DNA of 64,000 nt from Aminobacter anthyllidis (GTDB lineage Bacteria; Pseudomonadota; Alphaproteobacteria; Rhizobiales; Rhizobiaceae), in contig NZ_JAFLWW010000005.1 of assembly GCF_018555685.1 (NCBI RefSeq), positions 248,001 through 312,000 on the forward strand, written 5' to 3'. Under the pieces are notes generated by a model, which had not been told where the DNA came from, did not search any database, and worked only from the letters and a program-made list of their open reading frames with translations. The position numbers and the translations under genes are program-made. Each line of letters opens with the position of its first letter. Position 1 is the stretch's first letter. Shown here piece by piece: positions 25,748 through 34,670 of this stretch.

Positions 25748-25775
25748 AAGGCCCCGTCGATGCGGGGCCTTTTTG
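25748..25775 (+). terminator. Rho-independent terminator of paralogue 1
   Basis: AAAGGCCCCG-TCGATG-CGGGGCCTTTTT, about 25 nt after the stop, with an A-run before and a T-run after. The same type of hairpin follows paralogue 2. Confidence 0.92.
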
Positions 25776-25867
25776 CTTTGAGGCGGAAGGCAGGGTGTTG
25801 GCCCGGAAGCAGAAATTCGAAGGTCGCATGAGGGTGGTCAGCTGTGCTTTGACTGTTCGTCACTCCG

Positions 25868-25946
25868 ACAAAGCGGCGTGCGGCCCAACCTCACTTTTGC
25901 GCAATGTCGCCTCAAGCTATTCTGAGTCCCTGCGGCGGAGATTATG
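25868..25946. repeat. Flanking direct repeat, left copy
   Basis: ACAAAGCGGCG..., CCCAACCTCACTTTT and the 20-nt ATGTCGCCTCAAGCTATTCT, then CCCTGCGG, are shared with 28205-28292, with small indels. This copy ends at the start of the RibD-like gene and may hold its promoter. Confidence 0.8.
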
Positions 25947-25950
25947 CAGC

Positions 25951-26481
25951 ATGGCGAAGCTCGTCTTTGGAATGAACCAGTCCCTGGACGGCTACGTCGA
26001 CCACCAGGAATTTGCGCCTGACCCCGTGCTCTTTCGTCACTGGATAGAACACGTGCGCGACCTGGCGGGCAGTGTGTACGGTCGCCGCATGTACGAGGTC
26101 ATGCGCTATTGGGACGAAGACCGTCCTGAGTGGAGTGCGGAGCAACGCGAGTTCGCGGCGGCGTGGCGGCGCCAACCCAAATGGGTCGTGTCGCGCTCGT
26201 TGAAGTCAGTCGGCCCCAACGCCACGCTTGTCGAGGATGACCTCGAGGCGGTGATACGCGAGCTGAAGGCTCGGCTCGTTGGGGAGATCGCAGTTTCCGG
26301 ACCAGACCTGGCGCGAAGCCTGACCGACCTCGGCCTTATCGACGAGTATCGACTCTACTTCCACCCCGTCGTGCTTCGTCGCGGCAAGCCGTTCTTCGCC
26401 GGCCCCCGGCCGCCACTCCGCCTTGTTTTCACCGATCGCATTGGCGAGGACGTGATCAGGCTGACATACGTTCCTGCTTGA
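25951..26481 (+). CDS. Dihydrofolate reductase-like (RibD C-terminal) protein
   Basis: 176 residues of the RibD_C/DHFR-like fold. It begins AKLVFGMNQSLDGYVDH; a mid segment GRRMYEVMRYW is where such proteins bind NADPH, and GEIAVSGPDLARSL with RLYFHPVVLRRGKPFF completes the fold. Most family members are of unknown reductase activity. ATG 25951 lies 5 nt after the direct repeat at 25868. A competing out-of-frame ATG at 25944 is in the repeat. The gene is inside the accessory segment between the two beta-lactamase-like paralogues. Confidence 0.88.
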   Translation: MAKLVFGMNQSLDGYVDHQEFAPDPVLFRHWIEHVRDLAGSVYGRRMYEVMRYWDEDRPEWSAEQREFAAAWRRQPKWVVSRSLKSVGPNATLVEDDLEAVIRELKARLVGEIAVSGPDLARSLTDLGLIDEYRLYFHPVVLRRGKPFFAGPRPPLRLVFTDRIGEDVIRLTYVPA

Positions 26482-26597
26482 TCGGACGCCCTCTTCCATG
26501 AACCGCACCAGTCACCAACGATCACCTGCAGGCGCTTCCGATCGGTCGGGTTCGATGGAACGACTGTTAGCCATCCTCCGCTCTGCGCAAAAGGCCC

Positions 26598-26628
26598 TTG
26601 ACAATGAGCGACTAAACAGTCATTTAAT
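26598..26628 (+). promoter_or_regulatory. Promoter and TetR half-operator of tetR
   Basis: TTGACA (26598-26603) with a -10 near ATTTAA (18 nt later). Between them GACTAAACAGTCATTTAATG contains ACAGTCATTTAATG, the exact reverse complement of CATTAAATGACTGT in the SDR promoter (27239-27252). This suggests one regulator binds both sites. Confidence 0.65.
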
Positions 26629-26647
26629 GATCAGCACGAAAATATGG

Positions 26648-27229
26648 ATGCAATCGAAACGCATGGCTCGACCTCTTAGCGACGATCGTAGGAATACCAT
26701 CATCATAGCAGCGACCGAGCTGATTTCAGAACGAGGCCTGGGCACATCCACCGCCGACATCGCGAAGCATGCAGGCATCTCGAATGGCTCTGTCTTCACC
26801 TACTTCGAGACGAAAACGGACCTGTTCAACGCCATCTATTCCGAATTGAAGGAGGAACTAATCGCAACGGTCTTGGCCGCTATCCCTAGCGACCAAGAAG
26901 AGAAGTCACAATTGAGGTACTTTTGGTCTGCCCGTACGCAATGGGGTGTCACAAACCCCCAAAAGCGCAAGGCTTTGGCGCAGCTGCATGTCTCCGACAA
27001 GATTACCATCGTGAGCCGTCAAGCAGCCACGGTATCGGCTGCACCGATACTCAACCTGATAGCTCAGGTGGCGATGCGCGGAACATTGCGCGCCGCGCCG
27101 CCCAGCTATGTCGTAGAGCTGGTCGAAGGGATGGCAGGTACAACAATGGATTTCATGATCGCAAATCCTGCGATGGCAGAAGAGGCTTCACAGGCTGGCT
27201 TTGATGCCTTGTGGCGAATGCTAGCCTAA
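26648..27229 (+). CDS. TetR-family transcriptional regulator
   Basis: 193 residues. The N-terminal helix-turn-helix IIIAATELISERGLGTSTADIAKHAGISNGSVFTYFETKTDLFNAIY is standard TetR. The ligand domain is unassigned. The start is uncertain: ATG 26648 (MQSKRMARP) or ATG 26663 (MARPLSDD), while the earlier starts lack support. Its codon use and base composition are AT-richer than the flanks. It lies between two related operator sites and upstream of the SDR, a classic repressor-target pair that suggests lateral acquisition. Confidence 0.88.
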   Translation: MQSKRMARPLSDDRRNTIIIAATELISERGLGTSTADIAKHAGISNGSVFTYFETKTDLFNAIYSELKEELIATVLAAIPSDQEEKSQLRYFWSARTQWGVTNPQKRKALAQLHVSDKITIVSRQAATVSAAPILNLIAQVAMRGTLRAAPPSYVVELVEGMAGTTMDFMIANPAMAEEASQAGFDALWRMLA

Positions 27230-27245
27230 AAATTTCAACATTAAA

Positions 27246-27263
27246 TGACTGTCCAGACAGTCA
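27246..27263 (+). promoter_or_regulatory. TetR operator before the SDR gene
   Basis: TGACTGTC-CA-GACAGTCA is a perfect dyad with 8-nt arms, 16 nt after the tetR stop and 19 nt before the SDR start. It overlaps the likely leader. The adjoining CATTAAATGACTGT is mirrored in the tetR promoter. Confidence 0.85.
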
Positions 27264-27282
27264 AAACGAAAGGAGATCGAAT

Positions 27283-28146
27283 ATGTCTAAGGTATGGCTG
27301 GTTACTGGCAGTGGCTCGGGCTTGGGACGGGCAATCACAATCAAGGCGTTGGAGGCGGGCCATCGTGTCGTAGCGACTGCACGCGACGTGAGCCAGTTAG
27401 ATGACCTGGTTGCGTCCTATGGTCCTCGCGTAAAGGCGGCCCGTCTCGATGTTACCGATGAGCGAGAGAGCGTCGCCGCTGTAGACGTTGCCCTCTCCGT
27501 TTTTGGGCGCCTTGATGTTCTCGTAAACAATGCAGGGTTTGGTGAGACGCGGCCATTTGAAGAGGTTTCATCAGGCGATTTTCGTCGTGTAGTGGAAACC
27601 AATTTCTTTGGTGTCGTGAACCTCACGCGGGCCGCCCTCCCTGAAATGCGCCAACAAAGGAGCGGTCACATCATCCAGATTTCGTCGTTCGGTGGGCGAT
27701 CTGCCTTGGCGGGTAACGCTGCTTACGTTGCTTCCAAGTGGGCGGTGGGTGGCTTTACCGAGACAATAGCTCTTGAAGTCGCACCGTTTGACGTCAAAGT
27801 GACCGCACTTGAACCGGGCGGCATGCGCACAAATTGGGGTAAGCGGGCATTTGGAAGCGTGCGTCCCATGCTGCCGGATTATGATGCCTCGATTGGGGAA
27901 ACTGTCCGGCAACTTGAAGCATATTGGGGCAATGAACCGGGCGATCCCGAAAAGATCGCGCAAGTCGTCGTCGGCGTCGCTGAAGCCGATCGTCTGCCGC
28001 CTCACATCCTCCTCGGCTCAGACGCATTCCAAGGAGCACTTGGAGCTGACGCAGCAAGAAAGGCTGCTGCTGAGCGGTGGAGGGCCGTAAGCGCATGGAC
28101 GGATGTTGCTTCCGAGGGACCGCTGCCTGATTTCCCTTCCGAATAG
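27283..28146 (+). CDS. SDR-family oxidoreductase under TetR control
   Basis: 287 residues. The cofactor loop TGSGSGLGRAITIKA, TARD (NADP type), NNAGFGETRPFEEV, ISSFGG and the catalytic YVASK are all present, as in the subgroup with a conserved EPGGMRTNWGKRAF loop. AAAGGAGATCGA precedes ATG 27283. Composition is AT-rich for this region. Such pairs with TetR are commonly found for xenobiotic reductases, and the substrate is unknown. Confidence 0.9.
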   Translation: MSKVWLVTGSGSGLGRAITIKALEAGHRVVATARDVSQLDDLVASYGPRVKAARLDVTDERESVAAVDVALSVFGRLDVLVNNAGFGETRPFEEVSSGDFRRVVETNFFGVVNLTRAALPEMRQQRSGHIIQISSFGGRSALAGNAAYVASKWAVGGFTETIALEVAPFDVKVTALEPGGMRTNWGKRAFGSVRPMLPDYDASIGETVRQLEAYWGNEPGDPEKIAQVVVGVAEADRLPPHILLGSDAFQGALGADAARKAAAERWRAVSAWTDVASEGPLPDFPSE

Positions 28147-28204
28147 ACAATCAGCTCCAACCGATTGACTTATCGCAAGTGGGAAATCGCGGAGATCAGG
28201 ATCA

Positions 28205-28292
28205 ACAAAGCGGCGCGCAGTTTATGCCCAACCTCACTTTTTGCGTCATGTCGCCTCAAGCTATTCTGAATACCCTGCGGTAGCGCCTTATG
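28205..28292. repeat. Flanking direct repeat, right copy
   Basis: Second copy of the 25868-25946 repeat with a 9-nt length difference. It lies in the 156-nt gap after the SDR. It ends in TTATG but is not followed by a reductase gene. Confidence 0.8.
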
Positions 28293-28302
28293 ACGGGTTC
28301 TG

Positions 28303-28773
28303 TCACCAGAAATCCTTGTGGTCGTTGACGATCTCGTCTTCGAGCTCGGGAAATGGACCCCTAACCGCGACAGGGCGCCGTCCGGCAGCGAACACCTGGT
28401 GACAGCTCAGATCGAGGGTCAGATTCTCCGGGTTGTCTCCGGTCAGCTCGGCCAACCGCTTTTCGCTCAGGCCGTAGACCACGGTGCCGATGCCAGCCCA
28501 GTAACAGGCCCCCGCGCACATGCAGCACGGCTCGACCGAGGTCACCAGCGTGCATCGCTCGAGAAAGGCCGGGTCGTATTGCTGCGCGGCCGCGCGGGCG
28601 ACATTCGCCTCTGCGTGGCCAACGCCGCGATCCCGCGCATAGGTATTGCCGGACGAAAGCAGCACGTCGCCCTCCGGCCCGACCAGGAGCGCCCCGAAGG
28701 GATGATTGCCGCTGGCCCGGCTCTCGGTGGCGATCTCCACGGCAAGACGTAGATACTCGGTATCGCTCCTCAT
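28303..28773 (-). CDS. Nucleoside/nucleobase deaminase family protein
   Basis: 156 residues. The zinc site HAEAN (with the proton-shuttle Glu) and PCCMCAGACYWAG are those of cytidine/deoxycytidylate-type deaminases, close to guanine deaminase or TadA-like proteins. The N-terminus EIATESRASGNHPFGALLVGPEG is the conserved beta-1 area. The substrate is unknown. ATG 28773 follows GGAGGCGTCC. Convergent with the SDR across the right direct repeat. Confidence 0.9.
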   Translation of the reverse strand: MRSDTEYLRLAVEIATESRASGNHPFGALLVGPEGDVLLSSGNTYARDRGVGHAEANVARAAAQQYDPAFLERCTLVTSVEPCCMCAGACYWAGIGTVVYGLSEKRLAELTGDNPENLTLDLSCHQVFAAGRRPVAVRGPFPELEDEIVNDHKDFW

Positions 28774-29004
28774 GGACGCCTCCTTGGCATGCCCATTTGC
28801 AACTACACGCGTAAAGGCCCTTCGCCTGGGTTCCATCATCTTGGAGCGCTTGGGATCTGTCCAGCAGGCCGTTGAAAGAGGCCGCCGCTGCAAGGCAGTG
28901 ATTGTGATCATAGGCTCCGGCGCGCTGCGGCAACTCAGGCCTCGTCTGCGCACGCGACTGACTTCTTCAACGGCCGCCTGCTAACCCGAGCCAATCCCGA
29001 CAGC

Positions 29005-29023
29005 CGCAATGCTCTTGCAATCT
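29005..29023 (+). promoter_or_regulatory. 19-nt motif upstream of paralogue 2 (copy 2)
   Basis: CGCAATGCTCTTGCAATCT, identical to 24175-24193, 78-96 nt before the second paralogue start. Confidence 0.5.
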
Positions 29024-29100
29024 GTCGGGGTCAGACAGTGCGGTTTGAATCTGCAAGTCAGGCATCGCGCCGGAAAACGCGCCCGGAGACGGCATCGCCA

Positions 29101-30570
29101 ATGAAACTCTTCAGGACACCCTCGGCCTTTTCAGGTGCGCTGACCGCCGCCGCCGCGATCTTCACCGTTGCTGCCTTCGCCGGCGGCCTACTCTATCTCG
29201 ACCGCAAGATGGGCAGGCCCATCGTCGTGACAACCACCTCCAGTGTTTCGACTGGCCAGCTTCCTGACGAAGCGGACATCCGCCGCATCCTCGTCGACAG
29301 GATCGACGTTCAAAGGCAAAGCGTAGGCATCGTTGTCGGCACCATCGGCCCGAACGGGCGCAAAATCATTGCGCATGGCAGCTTCGGGGGGCTCGATCCG
29401 CGTCCGGTCGACGGCGACACCATCTTCGAGATCGGCTCGGTGACCAAGGTGTTCACCGGCCTGCTGCTCGCCGACATGGCCGCGCGCGGCGAGGTCGCCC
29501 TGGCCGACCCAGTAGCCAAGTACCTGCCGATGAATGTCGCCGTGCCCGAGCGCGGCGGCAAGGCGATCACCTTGGCCGACCTCGCAACCAATACGTCCGG
29601 CCTGCCGCGCATGCCCGACAATTTCGAGCCAACCGACGAGACCAATCCTTATGCCGACTACACGATCGACGAGATGTATGCCTTCGTGTCGGGCTACAAG
29701 CTGCCGCGCGACATCGGCACCGAATATGAATATTCCAATCTCGGCTCGGCTCTGCTGGGACAGGCCCTCGCTGGCCGCGCCGGTAAGGATTATGCAGCAC
29801 TGGTTCAAGAGCGCATCGCCGGCCCACTGGCCATGCGCAGCACAACGATCGAACTGACACCGCCTCTCAACAAGCGCATGGCCACCGGCCACAACGAGGT
29901 GCTGGAAATCGTGCCCAACTGGGACCTGCCCGCCTTTGCCGCCGCCGGCGCCTTGCGCTCGAGCGCCAACGACCTGCTCGAGTTACTCCAGGTGACGCTC
30001 AACAAGGACAGGACGCCGCTGGCCACCGCACTTGCCGGCACGCTGGCGACGCGGCGCGCGATCGGCGAACAGGAAACCTCGGCAGCGCTCGGCTGGGTCG
30101 TCACCAAAAGCAGCAATGGCGAGATCGCCTGGCAGGATGGCGGCACCGGAGGCTACAGCGCCTTCATCGGGTTCCATCCTAGTCTCAGAACCGCTGTCGT
30201 TGTCCTGTCCAATGCCAACACGGGCGTCAGCGATATCGGCCTGCACCTGCTCAATCGCGACATCCCGCTGACAAGGGTCAAGCCGCGGCACAGCGAAGTT
30301 TCGGTCGATCCCAGGCTGTTCGACACTTATGTCGGCCGCTACCAGCTCGCGCCCGACGTGATCCTCACCATCATGCGCGAGGACGACGTGCTGTTCGCCC
30401 AGTTCCCCGGCCAGCCCAGGCTGCGCCTGTTCGCCGAAGGCGAACACCGCTTCTTCTACAAGGAGGTCGAGGCTGCCATCACCTTCGCGGCGCCCGCAGC
30501 CGACCGGTCGCCCAGCCTCGTCCTGCACCGCTTCGGCCGCGACATGGCGGCACCACGCCTGTCGGACTGA
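29101..30570 (+). CDS. Serine hydrolase of the class C beta-lactamase fold (paralogue 2)
   Basis: 489 residues, the same length as the gene at 24254. It shares the anchor (FSGALTAAAAIFTVAAFAGG), SxxK in GSVTK (Ser 113), YSN, and the third motif, here QDGGTGG instead of HSGG, and the same C-terminal domain (TYVGRYQLAPDVIL). The change of H-S to Q-D in the third motif may alter activity. ATG 29101 is preceded by GGAGACGGC. The gene arose by duplication; the accessory segment lies between the copies. Confidence 0.9.
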   Translation: MKLFRTPSAFSGALTAAAAIFTVAAFAGGLLYLDRKMGRPIVVTTTSSVSTGQLPDEADIRRILVDRIDVQRQSVGIVVGTIGPNGRKIIAHGSFGGLDPRPVDGDTIFEIGSVTKVFTGLLLADMAARGEVALADPVAKYLPMNVAVPERGGKAITLADLATNTSGLPRMPDNFEPTDETNPYADYTIDEMYAFVSGYKLPRDIGTEYEYSNLGSALLGQALAGRAGKDYAALVQERIAGPLAMRSTTIELTPPLNKRMATGHNEVLEIVPNWDLPAFAAAGALRSSANDLLELLQVTLNKDRTPLATALAGTLATRRAIGEQETSAALGWVVTKSSNGEIAWQDGGTGGYSAFIGFHPSLRTAVVVLSNANTGVSDIGLHLLNRDIPLTRVKPRHSEVSVDPRLFDTYVGRYQLAPDVILTIMREDDVLFAQFPGQPRLRLFAEGEHRFFYKEVEAAITFAAPAADRSPSLVLHRFGRDMAAPRLSD

Positions 30571-30596
30571 CCATCTCTCGTAACGGCCCACAAACG

Positions 30597-30625
30597 AAAA
30601 AGGCCCCGCATTGCGGGGCCTTTTG
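30597..30625. terminator. Bidirectional terminator between paralogue 2 and trcR
   Basis: AAAAAGGCCCCGCA-TTG-CGGGGCCTTTTG, A-run on one side and T-run on the other, between the convergent stops at 30570 and 30644. It serves both genes. Confidence 0.92.
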
Positions 30626-30643
30626 CTGATCCGGGGAAAATCC

Positions 30644-31345
30644 TCAGAACTTGTCGTCTTCGTCCTCGTCGGGCGTCTTCGAGCGCAGCGCCGAGAGCTT
30701 GGCGAACACGGCGTTGGCGTCGAGTTCCCTGTCTTCGTCCTTGGGCGCGGCCTGCTCGGGCGTCAGGCGCTCGGTCAGCGAGGCCGGCAGCAGCGTATCG
30801 CCGGTCGGTGCCGGGGCTTCGCGGCCGCGCGAGGCGCGCTGCACTTCGATGTCGAGGTCGATCTGCGAGCACAGGCCAAGTGCGACCGGGTCGAGCGGCG
30901 ACAGCGTCGCCATGTTCCAGTGCTTGCGCTCGCGGATCTGCTCGATCGTCGCCTTGGTCGTGCCGACGAGGCGCGAAATCTGCGCGTCCTTCAGTTCCGG
31001 ATGGTTCTTGACCAGCCAGTAGATGGCGTTCGGGCGATCCTGGCGCTTGGACAGCGGCGTGTAGCGCGGCCCCTTGCGCTTGGCCTCCGGCACGCGGACC
31101 TTGGGGTCCGACAGCTTCAGGCGGTGATTGAGGTCGCCCTCGCCCTTGGCGATCTCGGCGCGCGTCAGCTGGCCGGTCATGATCGGGTCCATGCCCTTGA
31201 TGCCCTGGGCCGATTCGCCGTCGGCGATCGCCTTCACCTCGAGCGGGTGCAGCGAGCAGAACTGCGCGATCTGGTCGAACGACAGCCCGGTATTGTCGAC
31301 CAGCCAGACAGCGGTCGCCTTGGGCATAAGCAGCGTATTGGCCAT
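30644..31345 (-). CDS. trcR: Cell-cycle transcriptional regulator TrcR (DUF1013)
   Basis: 233 residues. The conserved N-terminus begins MANTLLMPKATAVWLVDNT, then TGLSFDQIAQFCSLHPLEVKAIADGE, the KGMDPIMTGQLTRAEI segment and LVGTTKATIEQIRERKHWN, which is TrcR/DUF1013. The acidic C-terminus (EDEDRELDANAVFAKLSALRSK, then DEDEDDKF) is typical. TrcR activates cell-cycle genes, including sciP, in Caulobacter; the same role here is inference. AGAGGATAT precedes ATG 31345. Confidence 0.93.
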   Translation of the reverse strand: MANTLLMPKATAVWLVDNTGLSFDQIAQFCSLHPLEVKAIADGESAQGIKGMDPIMTGQLTRAEIAKGEGDLNHRLKLSDPKVRVPEAKRKGPRYTPLSKRQDRPNAIYWLVKNHPELKDAQISRLVGTTKATIEQIRERKHWNMATLSPLDPVALGLCSQIDLDIEVQRASRGREAPAPTGDTLLPASLTERLTPEQAAPKDEDRELDANAVFAKLSALRSKTPDEDEDDKF

Positions 31346-31790
31346 GCGATATATCCTCTTCGCTCGCCCGCGTCCCTCACGCGGGCGGTGGATCAAGACC
31401 ACCAGAAAATGGGAAATTCGGCCCGTATATAGACGCATTCGCCCGTCACCGCAACGATTTTGGAACCGCCCCAAAGCGGCCTTCTGAGCCACATTGCGGA
31501 TATGGCCTGCCCCGGGGCAAAGTCGCAATTGCCGCCGGCCGATCTGGGTAGCGATCAAGTGTAAAAACCAGCCTTGAGCCGGTTGATCTATCAGCAAAAG
31601 CTTATTACTCAATGGAAAGGGGCAATCCAAGTTTTCTCTAAGCTATCCCGTCTGAAGTCAGCTCTTGCGATACGCTGGCAGCGTCATCCTTGGGCGGGAT
31701 TACTGGTGGCATATTTGAACACTCCATTCGAGCGCTAGCCTGCTTCGGATGGAATAGCATTTTTGAGACGGTGATTTTTTGGGGGGTAGC
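31346..31790. other. Gene-free stretch between trcR and the autotransporter
   Basis: 445 nt. At 31367-31387 GCCCGCGTCCCTCACGCGGGC is a short hairpin near the trcR leader. The right part becomes AT-rich (31560-31790) and ends in GGGGGGTAGC, the ribosome-binding site of the autotransporter. I see no open frame of note; promoters for both divergent genes must lie here. Confidence 0.6.
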
Positions 31791-34655
31791 ATGACAACTG
31801 ACCACAACGCGGCCATGCGCGGATTGTTGCGCGCTGTTGCAATAGCCAGCATGGCCAGCACCGTCTTGTGCAGCCTTGCCGCCGCTGCTCATGCACAGAC
31901 CTGGGAAGGGGATCAAAGCAGCGATTGGTTCAACGGCGACAACTGGTCGGGCGGCAGCACGCCCGCCGGAACAGCCGTCATCGTCAACCAGCCGGGCGCG
32001 CCCAATGCACCAAGCATTGGCACCCCCGGCGCAAGCACAAGCACCATCTTCATCGGCGGCGTCGCCGGCGCCTCGCTCAACATCGTCAATGGCGGCAGCC
32101 TGGCTTCGACATCGGCGATTGTCGGCAACTCGTCGGCCAACGGCGCACCACCAGCCAGCAGCCAGATAGGCGAAGCGACGGTTACGGGCGGCAACTCCAC
32201 CTGGACGACCGGCGACCTCAATGTCGGCTTCTACGGATCGGGGACATTGAGTATCGCGGCTGGCGGTAGTGTTGAAGCTGCGCACGCGTCGGTGGCCACC
32301 CAGGCGGGCAGCGGCGGCCTGGTCAACGTGACCGGCACGAACTCGTCGCTGAGCACCGGCAACAGCGGATTTATTGTCGGCGACGGCGGCGAAGGCACAT
32401 TCAATCTCAGCCTGGGCGCAACTGCGAGCAGCTACTCCGCAAGCCTGGGCCAGCAGGCGAGCGGCCACGGCATCGCCAACATTTCGGGGGCCGATACGCT
32501 ATGGCAGATCACCAACGCCAACCTGGTCCTTGGCCAGGCAGGCGACGGTGAATTGCATATCTCCAGTGGAGCCGAAGTCGAAGCGGCCGCGCGCACCTGG
32601 CTCGGCAGCGCAGTCGGCTCCTTGGGCACGCTGACCATCGATGGCGCGGGCTCTGCCCTCACCTCGACCGTCGACATCAGGATAGGCGTCAAATCGGCTG
32701 GTTCGGCCAGCATCACGGCAGGCGGCAAACTGCAAAGCGCAATTGTGATCGTCGGGGCCGACGCAACCGGCGTCGGCGACCTGATCGTCTCCGGCCCGGG
32801 CTCCCGCGTCGTGTCGGGCTCATATGTCATGCTGGGCTGGAATGGTGCTGGTACCGCCACGGCCAGCCACGGCGGCACGATCTCGACGGGAGCTGCCGGC
32901 ATCCAGATCGGCTTCGCCGGCGGCTCCACCGGCACGCTCAACATCGGCGCGGCCGAGGGCGACGCGGCGGTCGCTGCGGGCGCCATCGATGCACCGCAAG
33001 TCGTTTTCGGACCGGGCAGCGGCACGCTCGTCTTCAATCATACCGACGATGCCCATGATTTTGCCGCGGCCATTTCAGGCAACGGCGCAATCAGGCATCT
33101 GAGCGGAACAAGCCGCCTGCTTGGCGACAGCTCAAGCTTCAGCGGAACGACGGACGTTGTGGGCGGGACCTTGTGGATCGGCGATGGCCTCGGCGGCGCG
33201 CTCGACGTCTTTTCGACCGCCAGGCTTGAAGGCAGCGGCGACCTCGGCGATGTCACGATCCGCTCCGGCGCAACCGTCGCGCCCGATGGAACCTTCAACG
33301 TGGCCGGCGATTTCGCCTTTCAGGCAGCCTCGCTCTACGAGGTCGGCATTGGCGGCGCGGCCAGCCGCATCGCCGCCGGCACCGCCTCCATCGACGCGAC
33401 GTCTTCGGTCCATGTCATCGCCAATGGCACGGATGCGCTGCTAGACGAGTATCTGATCCTGTCGACAACCGGAGCACTGACAGGTGCCTTCAGCGGCGTC
33501 ACCGACGACTTTGCCTTCCTCGACAGTGCGCTCGACTACAGGAACGCTACAGAGGTCTGGCTCACCTTGGAGTTCAACGGTGCCGCGTTCGGCACCGTTG
33601 CCATCACCGACAACCAGCATGCCGTGGCCGGCGCGCTCGACAATCTGCCGGCCGGCAATGCGATGGTCGGCGGCCTGCTTGGCCTTTCCGCCGGCGGGGC
33701 GCGCGACGCGCTCGACCAGCTGTCGGGCGACATCCACCCCTCGCTGATGAACGCCGGCATCATATCAGCGACACTGGCACAGGATGCCGTGCACAACCGC
33801 ATCCGCCAGACCTTCGACACAGCAGCCAGCAAGCCATCGCGTGCGTTCTGGGTCGAAGGCGTGGGAAATATCTCGGAATTATCAGGCGTGGACGACACGG
33901 ATGGCTTCAAGGTCAAGACCGCGGCACTGTTCGGCGGCCTCGACGGCGAAGTCGCCTACGGCATTCGCCTTGGTGCCATGGCCGGCTATTCCAGGAGCAG
34001 CATCTCTCGGGATGGGCGGGCTGCCACCGCTACTGCCGACACCTTGCATGCCGGCGTCTACGCCGCTGCCGAGCTTGGTGCGCTTCGCCTGCAGCTCGGC
34101 GCCATACAAGCGTGGCACGATCTGTCGACCGAACGCCGCGTTGCCTTCAGCGGCTTCTCCGACAGTCTCGCCGCCGGCTACGACGCAACAGCCACCCTCG
34201 TCCACGGTGACGTCGGCTACCGCCTCGGCCTCGGCGCGTCCTATGTCGAGCCGTTTGCCGGCATCGCCTATGTCAGGACAGGCAGCGACGGATTTGCCGA
34301 GACCGGCGGCGCCGCGGCACTGACCGGGGCAGCCGGCGACCAGGATGCGACCATCTCCACCCTCGGCATAAGGGCGAGCGCCGAACTGCCGGCCGGGGCG
34401 CGATCCGTCATGCTCCAGGGCATGCTCGGGTGGCGTCACACCGAAAGCGACGCGCCGCTGTCGCGCCTCGCCCTTGCCGGCACGGCGCCGTTTTCCGTCG
34501 TCGGCGACAGCCTGGCGTCGGACGCCTTCGTCTACGATGCCGGCCTGAGCTTTGCCGTCAGGGACAATGCCCGCATCGATGTCAGCTACGCCGGTGCCGT
34601 CGGCGACGGCACGGCAGCGCACCAGTTGCGCGGCAGCTTCGCCATGGGCTTCTGA
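31791..34655 (+). CDS. Autotransporter outer membrane beta-barrel protein
   Basis: 954 residues. An N-terminal signal peptide ends near AHAQTW. The passenger (about residues 40-690) is a Gly/Ser/Thr-rich beta-helix with repeated GxxxG-type units (GGSLASTSAIVG, GSGTLSIAAGGSV, AGSASITAGGKLQ). The beta-barrel domain (about 700-954) begins after RAFWVEGVGNI and ends in the aromatic GSFAMGF required for outer membrane insertion. It is a type Va secreted adhesin-like protein. ATG 31791 follows GGGGGG. Confidence 0.93.
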   Translation: MTTDHNAAMRGLLRAVAIASMASTVLCSLAAAAHAQTWEGDQSSDWFNGDNWSGGSTPAGTAVIVNQPGAPNAPSIGTPGASTSTIFIGGVAGASLNIVNGGSLASTSAIVGNSSANGAPPASSQIGEATVTGGNSTWTTGDLNVGFYGSGTLSIAAGGSVEAAHASVATQAGSGGLVNVTGTNSSLSTGNSGFIVGDGGEGTFNLSLGATASSYSASLGQQASGHGIANISGADTLWQITNANLVLGQAGDGELHISSGAEVEAAARTWLGSAVGSLGTLTIDGAGSALTSTVDIRIGVKSAGSASITAGGKLQSAIVIVGADATGVGDLIVSGPGSRVVSGSYVMLGWNGAGTATASHGGTISTGAAGIQIGFAGGSTGTLNIGAAEGDAAVAAGAIDAPQVVFGPGSGTLVFNHTDDAHDFAAAISGNGAIRHLSGTSRLLGDSSSFSGTTDVVGGTLWIGDGLGGALDVFSTARLEGSGDLGDVTIRSGATVAPDGTFNVAGDFAFQAASLYEVGIGGAASRIAAGTASIDATSSVHVIANGTDALLDEYLILSTTGALTGAFSGVTDDFAFLDSALDYRNATEVWLTLEFNGAAFGTVAITDNQHAVAGALDNLPAGNAMVGGLLGLSAGGARDALDQLSGDIHPSLMNAGIISATLAQDAVHNRIRQTFDTAASKPSRAFWVEGVGNISELSGVDDTDGFKVKTAALFGGLDGEVAYGIRLGAMAGYSRSSISRDGRAATATADTLHAGVYAAAELGALRLQLGAIQAWHDLSTERRVAFSGFSDSLAAGYDATATLVHGDVGYRLGLGASYVEPFAGIAYVRTGSDGFAETGGAAALTGAAGDQDATISTLGIRASAELPAGARSVMLQGMLGWRHTESDAPLSRLALAGTAPFSVVGDSLASDAFVYDAGLSFAVRDNARIDVSYAGAVGDGTAAHQLRGSFAMGF

Positions 34656-34670
34656 CCAGCACGCCCGAAA

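Noticed and set aside
24254-30570. Calling the two beta-lactamase-fold genes antibiotic-resistance genes
   Set aside because: The fold is shared by esterases and peptidases, and the second copy lacks the usual HSGG third motif. Resistance is not supported by sequence alone.
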